This document shows positions 56,395 through 64,000 of a stretch of DNA of 64,000 nucleotides, in pieces. The notes beneath the pieces are model-generated. The model saw only the letters and a list, made by a program, of their open reading frames with translations. It made no database searches and was not told where the DNA came from. The translations under genes were made by a program, and so were the position numbers. Numbering within the stretch: position 1 is the stretch's first letter; each line of letters opens with the position of its first letter. Source of the DNA: Pseudomonas guariconensis (GTDB taxonomy: Bacteria > Pseudomonadota > Gammaproteobacteria > Pseudomonadales > Pseudomonadaceae); NCBI RefSeq assembly GCF_015680235.1, contig NZ_JADLJL010000003.1:186001-250000 (forward strand), given 5' to 3'.

Positions 56395-57327
56395 ATGGAC
56401 GACAACACCCTTTCGCTGTTCGCCGGCATCGGCGCCCTGCTGCTGCTCGCCAGCGTGATCGGCCGCCTGCTCAAATGGCGCGCCGGCCCCGAGCCGCACG
56501 CGGTGATCGACAACCTCAACGCTCGCATCAATGCCTGGTGGGCAATGGTGCTGGTGATCGGCATCGCTTTCGTGTTCGGCAAGTACGGCGTCATCCTGCT
56601 GTTCTACTTCGTGTCGTTCTACGCCTTGCGCGAGTTCATGACCCTCACGCCTACCCGGCGCAGCGACTACCCGGCACTGGTGGCGGCGTTCTACGTGGCG
56701 CTGCCATTGCAATACCTGCTGATCGCCATGGACTGGTACGGGCTGTTCAGCATTTTCATCCCGGTGTACCTGTTCCTGTTCCTGCCGATACTGGCGAGCT
56801 TCGGCGGCGATACCACGCGCTTTCTCGAACGCGCCTCCAAGGTGCAGTGGGGCTTGATGATCGCGGTGTACTGCCTGTCGTCGGTGCCTGCCCTGATGAC
56901 GTTGGACATCCCGGGCTACGAGGGGCGCAACCTGCTGCTGATCGCCTGGCTGATCCTGGTGGTGCAGATCAGCGATGTGCTGCAGTACGTATGCGGCAAG
57001 CTGTTCGGCAAGCGCAAGGTGGCGCCCAACCTGTCGCCGTCCAAGACCCTGGAAGGGCTGGTCGGCGGCGTGGCCCTGGCCACATTGGTGGGCGCGCTAT
57101 TGTGCTGGATCACCCCGTTCAGCTTCTGGCAGGCAGGCCTGATGGCGCTGACGGTGAACGCCATGGGGTTCTTTGGCGGGCTGGTGATGTCGGCGATCAA
57201 GCGCGACCGCGGGGTGAAGGACTGGGGGCACATGATCGAAGGGCATGGCGGCATGCTCGATCGTATGGACTCGGTGTGCTTCGCGGCGCCGGTGTTCTTC
57301 CACTTCGTGCGCTATTGGTGGGCATGA
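56395..57327 (+). CDS. Phosphatidate cytidylyltransferase-like protein (CdsA family, YnbB-like)
   Basis: A 310-residue polytopic protein (about 8 helices) with the CdsA signature in its C-terminal quarter: SAIKRDRGVKDWGHMIEGHG followed by GMLDRMDS, plus SPSKTLEGLVGG. CdsA enzymes make CDP-diacylglycerol from phosphatidate and CTP, supplying the phosphatidyltransferase that starts the operon. ATG at 56395 has AAGGA 8 nt upstream; an ATG 9 nt earlier is embedded in the end of the acyltransferase gene. Confidence 0.92.
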   Translation: MDDNTLSLFAGIGALLLLASVIGRLLKWRAGPEPHAVIDNLNARINAWWAMVLVIGIAFVFGKYGVILLFYFVSFYALREFMTLTPTRRSDYPALVAAFYVALPLQYLLIAMDWYGLFSIFIPVYLFLFLPILASFGGDTTRFLERASKVQWGLMIAVYCLSSVPALMTLDIPGYEGRNLLLIAWLILVVQISDVLQYVCGKLFGKRKVAPNLSPSKTLEGLVGGVALATLVGALLCWITPFSFWQAGLMALTVNAMGFFGGLVMSAIKRDRGVKDWGHMIEGHGGMLDRMDSVCFAAPVFFHFVRYWWA

Positions 57328-57340
57328 ACCAGAGGCTCCC

Positions 57341-57430
57341 TGTGGGAGCGGGCTTGTCCCGCGATTAGGCACGGCTCGATATCACCGGCCTGGCAAGGGC
57401 TTCGCCCTTGATCGCGGGGCAAGCCCGCTC
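57341..57430. repeat. REP pair with internal CAAGGGC hairpin (inverse copy of the 50.6-kb element)
   Basis: Unit 57341-57366, spacer, GCAAGGGC-TTC-GCCCTTG (57393-57410) and unit 57411-57430. Its reverse complement aligns closely to 50587-50646. It lies at the end of the lipid operon, before converging dmeR. Confidence 0.8.
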
Positions 57431-57441
57431 AGGGGTACACC

Positions 57442-57717
57442 TCACTTGAGGTAAGACCGCAACAACGCCGCCACTTTGTCGGCCTCTTCCTGCCGCTCTT
57501 GGGCACTCAACCCATCGGCCACCAAGTGCTCGCGGATATGCCCCTCCATCACCTCGGCCATCAGCCCGTTCACTGCACCTCGCACCGCCGCGATCTGCTG
57601 CAGGATACCCAGGCAATCCTTGTCCTGCTCCAGCGCAGCCTCCAATGCCGCCGCCTGACCCTTGATCTTGCGCACACGGGTCAGCAACTGCTTCTTGCTC
57701 TTGATGGTATGTGCCAT
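57442..57717 (-). CDS. dmeR: RcnR/DmeR-type metal-sensing repressor
   Basis: A 91-residue all-helical CsoR/RcnR-family repressor. Its metal fingerprint is His3, Cys35, His60, His64 (HCHH), the RcnR/DmeR pattern for Ni/Co, rather than the Cys-His-Cys of Cu-sensing CsoR or the formaldehyde sensor FrmR. It is divergent from dmeF with an operator of the expected form between them, so it should repress dmeF until cobalt or a similar metal binds. Confidence 0.88.
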   Translation of the reverse strand: MAHTIKSKKQLLTRVRKIKGQAAALEAALEQDKDCLGILQQIAAVRGAVNGLMAEVMEGHIREHLVADGLSAQERQEEADKVAALLRSYLK

Positions 57718-57736
57718 TCAGCCTCGCACCTTAATA

Positions 57737-57759
57737 GGTATACTGGGGTATAGTATATG
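57737..57759. promoter_or_regulatory. RcnR/DmeR-type operator
   Basis: TATACT-GGGG-TAT-AGTATA: inverted TATACT/AGTATA around a G-tract, the architecture of RcnR- and DmeR-binding sites (TACT-Gn-AGTA), located between dmeR and dmeF. Confidence 0.75.
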
Positions 57760-57787
57760 CCGCCTACATTCTGGAGCATGATAAACC

Positions 57788-58723
57788 ATGGTGGCGCAAA
57801 CCTCTGACAAGTGGCTGCACAGCCATCAGTTCCATACCAGCGACCTGGGCGCCGAGCGCAAGACGCGGCTGGCCGTTTGGCTGACGGCCCTGATGATGGT
57901 GGCCGAGATCGCCGGTGGCTGGTATTTCAATTCCATGGCGCTGCTGGCCGACGGCTGGCACATGAGCTCCCATGCCCTGGCCTTGGGCCTGTCGCTGCTG
58001 GCCTATGCCGCCGCCCGGCGCTATGCCGGCGACCGACGCTTCGCCTTCGGCACCTGGAAGATCGAGATCCTCGGCGGCTATTCCAGCGCCCTGCTCCTGC
58101 TGGGCGTGGCTGGCCTGATGGCGTTCCAGTCGATGGAGCGGCTATTGGCACCGGGGCCGGTCCATTATGACCAGGCCATCGCCATCGGCAGCGTGGGGCT
58201 GGCCGTGAACCTCATCTGCGCCTGGCTGCTGCGCGATGACCACCATCATCATGATCACGACCACCACCCTCACGGCCATCACCACCACCAGGACCTGAAC
58301 CTGCGCTCGGCCTACCTGCACGTAATCGCTGACGCCGCCACCTCGGTGCTGGCCATCGTCGCGCTGCTGGCAGGCAAGTTCTGGGGCGCCGCCTGGCTGG
58401 ACCCGGTGATGGGCCTGGTGGGTGCCGTGCTGGTGGCGCTATGGGCCAAGGGCCTGCTGCGCGATACCGGGCGCGTGCTGCTCGACGCCGAGATGGACGC
58501 ACCGGTGGTCGAGGAAATCCGCGAAGTGGTGGCCCAGTTGCCAGTGCCTGCCATGATCACCGACCTGCATGTATGGCGCGTGGGCAAGGACCAGTACGCC
58601 TGCATTCTGAGCCTGGCGAGCACCGCACAACTTGAAGCGGACCATGTGCGCCAGGCCCTGGCCATTCACGAGGAGCTGGCCCACGTTACCGTCGAAGTGA
58701 ACGCATTGGCGAGCCACCGATAG
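57788..58723 (+). CDS. dmeF: Cation diffusion facilitator DmeF (Co/Ni/Zn efflux)
   Basis: A 311-residue CDF transporter. Six helices; His-Asp metal sites in ALLADGWHMSSHA (helix 2) and LRSAYLHVIADAATS (helix 5). Between helices 4 and 5 is a His-rich loop (DDHHHHDHDHHPHGHHHHQD), typical of Co/Ni/Zn exporters. The C-terminal cytoplasmic domain has ITDLHVWRVG. It should use proton antiport to export metal from the cytoplasm. GGAG lies 11 nt before the ATG, slightly far. Confidence 0.93.
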   Translation: MVAQTSDKWLHSHQFHTSDLGAERKTRLAVWLTALMMVAEIAGGWYFNSMALLADGWHMSSHALALGLSLLAYAAARRYAGDRRFAFGTWKIEILGGYSSALLLLGVAGLMAFQSMERLLAPGPVHYDQAIAIGSVGLAVNLICAWLLRDDHHHHDHDHHPHGHHHHQDLNLRSAYLHVIADAATSVLAIVALLAGKFWGAAWLDPVMGLVGAVLVALWAKGLLRDTGRVLLDAEMDAPVVEEIREVVAQLPVPAMITDLHVWRVGKDQYACILSLASTAQLEADHVRQALAIHEELAHVTVEVNALASHR

Positions 58724-58818
58724 CGCAACCAGGCACCTGGGCGTCGAGCCCAGGCAACTGCGCTGCGGGCGCAGGCCCTATGGTGGCGTGTCATTCAGCC
58801 ACTTACCTGGAGCCTGCC

Positions 58819-59163
58819 ATGTCCGATTTCATCACCGTCCTGCGTGAAACCTGCCCGATCCCGGCCCTGAACGCCACCCCATGGAAGCGCATCGGCGGCG
58901 ACCCGCAGACGGTCAACCTGAACGCCTACCTGTCTGCCGACGGCAGCAAGATCATGGGCACCTGGATCTGCACCCCGGGCAAGTTCGAGATCAACTACGA
59001 GAAGTGGGAGTTCTGCCACTTCCTGGAAGGCTACGTGATCATCACCCCGGAAGGCGAAGAGCCCAAGCACCTGAAAGCCGGTGATGTGTTCATCATCGAA
59101 CCAGGCCTGAAGGGCACCTGGGAAGTGGTCGAGACCGTGCGCAAGTACTTCGTCTTCGCCTGA
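58819..59163 (+). CDS. Cupin-domain protein (DUF861/EutQ-like)
   Basis: A 114-residue single-domain cupin: MSDFITVLRETCPIPALNATPWKRIGG, TWICTPGKFEINYEKWEFCHFLEGYVIITPEG and LKAGDVFIIEPGLKGTWEVVETVRKYFV. It has the cupin glycines and a Glu/His pair, but the metal-ligand set is incomplete (HFLEGY without the HxH). Related proteins are (S)-ureidoglycine aminohydrolase-like or sugar-binding; function unknown. The start follows GGAG by 6 nt; the 39 nt upstream in frame are not coding-like. Confidence 0.85.
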   Translation: MSDFITVLRETCPIPALNATPWKRIGGDPQTVNLNAYLSADGSKIMGTWICTPGKFEINYEKWEFCHFLEGYVIITPEGEEPKHLKAGDVFIIEPGLKGTWEVVETVRKYFVFA

Positions 59164-59184
59164 TCCAAGGTCGACATCCCCAAC

Positions 59185-59250
59185 CCTGTGGGAGCAACTG
59201 TCTGGCGTTGCTTGCCCTGGCCCTATCGCTGGCAAGCCAGCTCCTACAGG
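59185..59250. repeat. REP pair, one arm degenerate
   Basis: CCTGTGGGAGCAACTGTCTG (degenerate) faces ATCGCTGGCAAGCCAGCTCCTAC (59225-59247). Confidence 0.7.
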
Positions 59251-59319
59251 TACGGCGGTGTCTCTGAAAGCAGCGCAGGACAAGCCCACACACGGGAATG
59301 CGTTATTTCAGGCAAAAAA

Positions 59320-59390
59320 CATCGCGGGGCAGATGCCCTTCCCCAAGGTGCGCAGTTACATGGGGAAAGCCACCTGGCCCGCGATAAAAC
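59320..59390. repeat. Decayed large palindrome, probable old REP pair
   Basis: ATCGCGGG near 59323 and CCCGCGAT near 59381, with inner TTCCCC/GGGGAA arms, form an imperfect inverted repeat around a 20-bp centre. Nothing else is supported in this 239-bp gap before mmsB. Confidence 0.45.
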
Positions 59391-59402
59391 TCACCTCGCT
59401 CG

Positions 59403-60290
59403 TCAATCCTTCTTGCGATAGCTCTCGACGATCGCCGAGAAGTCCTTGCCGCCTTCGCCGCGCAGGCTCATGGCCTGGTACAGCTGTTGGGCGACGGCGC
59501 CCAAGATCACCGGCTGGTGCGCGAGCCGCGCAGCTTCGGTGGCCAGGCCCAGGTCCTTGAGCATCAACTCGGCGCCAAAGCCACCGGTGTAGCCGCGCGA
59601 CGCCGGGGCGGTCTCGATGATGCCCGGCCAGGGGTTGTAGGTATCAGAGCTCCAGCAACGCCCAGTGGAGCTGTTGATGATGCCGGCCAGCACCTTGGTG
59701 TCGATGCCCAGCGCATTGCCCAGGGCCATGGCCTCGGACACGCCGATCATGGAAATGCCCAGCAGCAGGTTGTTGCAGATCTTGGCGATCTGCCCCGTGC
59801 CGACTTCACCGCAATGCACGATGTTGCGGCCCATCTGCTCGAGTACAGGCTTCAAGGTGGCGAACAGTTCGCCGCTTGCACCGACCATGAAGGTCAGGGT
59901 GCCGGCCGCCGCGCCGCCAGTACCGCCGGACACCGGCGCGTCGCCCATGTCGACGCCCTTGGCCGCTGCGGCCTTGGACACATCGCGGGCGGTCTGCGGG
60001 TCGATGGTGCTGCAGTCGACGGTCGGCGTGCCAGGGCGAATACCGGCCAACACGCCGTCGTCGTTCAGGTAAACGCTGCGCACATGGGCCGCCGCCGGCA
60101 ACATGGTGATCACCAGGTCGCTCGCGGCCGCAGCGTCCTTGGGCGAGGCGCTGACCTGCCCGCCCAGTTCGGCGAGCTCGGCCAGCACGGCCTTGTTCAG
60201 GTCGAACAGGTTCAGCTGGTGCCCGGCCTTGATCAGATTGCGGGCCATGGGCGCGCCCATGTTGCCGAGGCCGATGAATGCGATACGCAT
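59403..60290 (-). CDS. mmsB: 3-hydroxyisobutyrate dehydrogenase
   Basis: A 295-residue NAD-dependent enzyme of valine degradation, oxidising 3-hydroxyisobutyrate to methylmalonate semialdehyde. Rossmann motif IAFIGLGNMGAPMARNL, substrate-binding DAPVSGGTGGAAAGTLTFMVG and the catalytic Lys in GQIAKICNNLLLG. It starts 10 bp after the mmsA stop (GGAGAAAGCC before the ATG), the classic mmsA-mmsB order. Confidence 0.96.
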   Translation of the reverse strand: MRIAFIGLGNMGAPMARNLIKAGHQLNLFDLNKAVLAELAELGGQVSASPKDAAAASDLVITMLPAAAHVRSVYLNDDGVLAGIRPGTPTVDCSTIDPQTARDVSKAAAAKGVDMGDAPVSGGTGGAAAGTLTFMVGASGELFATLKPVLEQMGRNIVHCGEVGTGQIAKICNNLLLGISMIGVSEAMALGNALGIDTKVLAGIINSSTGRCWSSDTYNPWPGIIETAPASRGYTGGFGAELMLKDLGLATEAARLAHQPVILGAVAQQLYQAMSLRGEGGKDFSAIVESYRKKD

Positions 60291-60300
60291 GGCTTTCTCC

Positions 60301-61827
<1,527 letters not shown>

Positions 61828-61900
61828 CTGCGCTCTCCTTGGAATTATTGTCGGAACGAGATCGCCAGCGGGTGGCGCCGTGGGGCTTTTTTCGAGTATA

Positions 61901-61914
61901 GATGTGCAAACATC
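61901..61914. promoter_or_regulatory. Dyad in the mmsA/LysR intergenic region
   Basis: GATGT-GCAA-ACATC is a perfect 5-bp inverted repeat about midway between the divergent genes, a plausible LysR-type (T-N11-A) operator core. Confidence 0.4.
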
Positions 61915-61945
61915 CAACAAGAACGCACAAAAAAACCGGATCATC

Positions 61946-62890
61946 ATGCAAAAAGACCTCACCTCCCTGAGTTCGCTGAACTGGGACGACTTGAAGTTCT
62001 TTCTTGAAGTGGCGCGCACCCGCAAGGCCAGCAGCGCGGCCAAGCGCCTGGCGGTGGACTACACCACGGTGTCGAGGCGCATCAGCTCGCTGGAAGGCGC
62101 GCTGGGCACATTGCTGTTCGAGAAATCACGGACCAACGGCTTTGTCCTGACCGCCGAAGGCCAGCGCCTGCTGGGCTATGCCGAGTCGATCGAAAGCACG
62201 CTGCACATGGCCTGCGAGCAGGTGTCCGGCTCGGGCGTGGCGTTATCGGGGCATGTGCGCATGGGGTGCACGGAGGGGTTCGGCAGCTTCTTCGTCACGC
62301 CGCAACTGAGCCATTTCGTCGACGCCTACCCGGCGATCTCGGTGGACATCCTGCCGCTGCCGCACTTCATCAGCCTGTCCAAGCGCGAGGCCGACATCGT
62401 CATCGCCCTGGAGCGACCCGAGCACGGGCCCTATGTGTGCTGCAAGCTATGCGACTACCGCCTGCGGCTATATGCGACCCAGGACTACCTGGACAACCAC
62501 GAGCCGATCCGCCAGGCCGCCGACCTGGTGAACCATCGGTTCATCAGTTATGTCGACGACCTGGCCTTCAGCTCGGAGCTGCTGTACCTGGCCAACCTGA
62601 TCCCCAACGCCAATGCGCACCTGCGCAGCACCAGCGTGATCGCCCAGTACACGGCAGCATTGCAGGGGCGCGGGCTGGCGATCCTGCCCTGCTTCCTGGC
62701 GGCGCAGGATGCGCGGTTGGTCAACCTGCTGCCGCAGGAGGTGGAGATTACCCGGCAATTCTGGATGTATTGCCGGGAGGATTTGCGCAAATTGAAGCGC
62801 ATCACATTGTTGTGGGATTACATCCGGGACGTGACCGAGGCCAATGCGCCATTGCTGATGGGCCAGACGCGGGACATGCGCTTCGCCTGA
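61946..62890 (+). CDS. LysR-family regulator divergent from mmsAB
   Basis: A 314-residue [27 protein letters not shown] then [18 protein letters not shown]; effector domain with [13 protein letters not shown] and [20 protein letters not shown]. The LTTR type differs from the AraC-type MmsR known in P. aeruginosa. Position suggests it controls mmsAB. The start is ATG at 61946 with a poor ribosome-binding site; the leader contains AACAAGAA and ACAAAAAAA, a possible Hfq/Crc target. Confidence 0.9.
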   Translation: MQKDLTSLSSLNWDDLKFFLEVARTRKASSAAKRLAVDYTTVSRRISSLEGALGTLLFEKSRTNGFVLTAEGQRLLGYAESIESTLHMACEQVSGSGVALSGHVRMGCTEGFGSFFVTPQLSHFVDAYPAISVDILPLPHFISLSKREADIVIALERPEHGPYVCCKLCDYRLRLYATQDYLDNHEPIRQAADLVNHRFISYVDDLAFSSELLYLANLIPNANAHLRSTSVIAQYTAALQGRGLAILPCFLAAQDARLVNLLPQEVEITRQFWMYCREDLRKLKRITLLWDYIRDVTEANAPLLMGQTRDMRFA

Positions 62891-62936
62891 CATCGAGCGG
62901 GGCTGCCCTGCGCTGCTTTCAGGAACACCGCCGTCC

Positions 62937-62981
62937 CTGTGGGAGCGGCCTTGTCCCGCGATCAAGGGCGCTGCCCTTGCC
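62937..62981. repeat. REP unit with CAAGGGC hairpin (partial third copy)
   Basis: TGTGGGAGCGGCCTTGTCCC (62939-62958) followed by GCGATCAAGGGCGCTGCCCTTGCC, the same hairpin as at 50593 and 57393; the second REP arm is missing. Confidence 0.75.
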
Positions 62982-62998
62982 ATGCGGGCACTGCCCTT

Positions 62999-63487
62999 TC
63001 AGTAGGACGCCACCACGATCGACACCCGGCGGTTTTCGGTACGGCCTGCGCGGGTACGGTTATCGGCCACCGGCTGGCTGCTGCCCAGGCCGACGGTGCG
63101 GATGTTCTGCAGCTGCATGCCGATGCCGATCAGCGCCCTTGCCACGCTCTGCGCACGGCGCTCGGACAATTGCTGGTTGTAAGCCTCCTTGCCTGAGGCA
63201 TCGGCATGACCATCGACACGCACCCGCTGGATGTCCACCGCCAGCAAGGCCTTGCCGATGCGCTCGACGATCGCCCGGCTCTGGCTGTTCAGGCTGTCCA
63301 GGTCGCTGCCGAACAGTACCTTGCCGGACAGGTCATAGGCCCAACCTTCATCGGTCGGGGCGAAGCCCTCACGCTTGAGCGCGGCGATCTGCTCGGGGCT
63401 AAGGCCCTGGGGAACACTCTGGCAACCGCCCAGAGCCAGCAAGAGGGCCAACAAAGGAAAACGCAACGCGCGAAGCAGGTGGATCAC
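62999..63487 (-). CDS. yfiB: YfiB-like OmpA-family lipoprotein
   Basis: A 162-residue outer-membrane lipoprotein. Lipobox LALGGC (Cys22), linker with GLSPEQIAALKREGF, then an OmpA domain: KVLFGSDLDSLNSQSR, VRVDGHADASGKEAYNQQLS and ENRRVSIVV for peptidoglycan binding. In the YfiBNR (TpbB) system YfiB sequesters the periplasmic inhibitor YfiR, freeing the diguanylate cyclase YfiN in response to envelope stress. It starts (GTG, AGGAG 7 nt upstream) 3 bp after the yfiN stop. Confidence 0.88.
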   Translation of the reverse strand: MIHLLRALRFPLLALLLALGGCQSVPQGLSPEQIAALKREGFAPTDEGWAYDLSGKVLFGSDLDSLNSQSRAIVERIGKALLAVDIQRVRVDGHADASGKEAYNQQLSERRAQSVARALIGIGMQLQNIRTVGLGSSQPVADNRTRAGRTENRRVSIVVASY

Positions 63488-63490
63488 GGT

Positions 63491-64000
63491 TCAGCTCCTG
63501 TTATCAACGTCAGTGGCGCAGCGGTCCGTCTGCGCGACTTGCCAATGGCCACGGCGCACGCGCTTGGCCTGGTACATCGCCACGTCGGCGGCGTTGAGCA
63601 ACCCGGCCGGGTCGCTGCCATCGTCCGGGTAGTAGGCGATGCCAACACTCATCGAGGTGGTGATCTGCTTGCCGTCATCCAGTTGGATCGGCAGTTTCAT
63701 GCTGTCTACGATTTTTTCGGCGATGCGCTGGGCATCGTCCCGCCCGTGCAGCGGGGTCAGCAGCACGGCGAATTCGTCGCCGCCCAGGCGCGCCACCAGG
63801 TCCTGTTCGCGCAGTTGGGCGCGGATGCGCTTGGCCACGCTCACCAGCACTTCGTCGCCCACGGCATGGCCGAGGCTGTCGTTGATCTGCTTGAAGTGAT
63901 CGCTGTCGAGAAACAGCAGCGCCAGATGCTCGTGTTGCCGCGCGGCGTTGCGCAAGGTACGGCTCAGGCGCCCTTCGAAGAAAGCACGGTTGGGCAGGCC
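63491..64000 (-). CDS. yfiN: Diguanylate cyclase YfiN/TpbB-like, C-terminal part (cut by window edge)
   Basis: The frame is open to the right edge; 169 C-terminal residues are visible, all in a GGDEF domain: GLPNRAFFEGRL, FLDSDHFKQINDSLGHAVGD, the active-site GGDEF in VARLGGDEFAVLL and an I-site R-EQ-D five residues before it, so product inhibition is expected. Membrane and HAMP parts lie outside. Its pairing with yfiB identifies it as YfiN/TpbB, with yfiR expected upstream. Confidence 0.88.
   Translation of the reverse strand, partial: GLPNRAFFEGRLSRTLRNAARQHEHLALLFLDSDHFKQINDSLGHAVGDEVLVSVAKRIRAQLREQDLVARLGGDEFAVLLTPLHGRDDAQRIAEKIVDSMKLPIQLDDGKQITTSMSVGIAYYPDDGSDPAGLLNAADVAMYQAKRVRRGHWQVAQTDRCATDVDNRS

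Overview
The window looks like core chromosome of a Pseudomonas putida-group bacterium. It is GC-rich, and most gene neighbourhoods match those I recall from Pseudomonas: rplU-rpmA-obgE-proB, cioAB, a morA-glyA-yjiA-ybdD-cstA-mapZ-radA-mscL-fpr-rlmG run like the PA4601-PA4617 region of P. aeruginosa, an McpS-type chemoreceptor beside ggt, and mmsAB. The intergenic gaps are filled with the 25-35 bp REP palindromes typical of this group, mostly in inverted pairs. I see no tRNA or rRNA gene, CRISPR array, insertion sequence, prophage or integrase. The window opens inside a condensin ATPase gene and closes inside a diguanylate cyclase gene.

Layout. 1-3.2 kb: 3' part of an Mks/MukB-like ATPase, then creA-like and proB on the minus strand. 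3.4-6.7 kb: obgE, rpmA and rplU (minus), divergent from ispB. 6.8-9.9 kb: yjdM, a small gene behind a clear Fur box, fklB, and three small conserved genes. 10-16.3 kb: a LonC-like protease, two exported proteins (DUF3015, DUF4105), a lipoprotein and a GreA/GreB-like protein. 16.4-20.4 kb: gdhA, ettA and a small Ala/Lys/Pro-rich protein. 20.7-30.1 kb: morA (PAS-GGDEF-EAL), glyA, yjiA-ybdD-cstA and mapZ. 30.4-44.2 kb: a purine permease, radA, mscL, fpr, rlmG, the cyanide-insensitive oxidase genes cioAB with a 46-residue DUF2474 gene, an MFS exporter, a second purine permease coupled to trmA, and ypfJ. 44.5-51.4 kb: mcpS-like receptor, ggt, a LysR regulator with mdaB and a monooxygenase, a DUF3077-like gene remnant and a hicAB toxin-antitoxin pair. 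51.6-57.3 kb: a tightly packed six-gene lipid operon. 57.4-64 kb: dmeR/dmeF metal efflux, a cupin, mmsBA with a divergent LysR regulator, yfiB and the 3' end of yfiN.

How genes work together. The most unusual block is the six-gene operon at 51.6-57.3 kb. It combines a CDP-alcohol phosphatidyltransferase, a hydrolase-methyltransferase fusion, a PAP2-dual-specificity phosphatase fusion, a small membrane protein, a PlsC-like acyltransferase and a CdsA-like cytidylyltransferase. It resembles E. coli ynbABCD and looks like a self-contained, undescribed phospholipid-modification pathway. Cyclic-di-GMP control is well represented (MorA, MapZ, YfiN/YfiB). Catabolite control is suggested by A-rich Hfq/Crc-type motifs at the starts of cstA, ggt and the uracil/xanthine-type permease. 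Oxygen or redox control of cioAB is suggested by a perfect ANR/FNR-type dyad.
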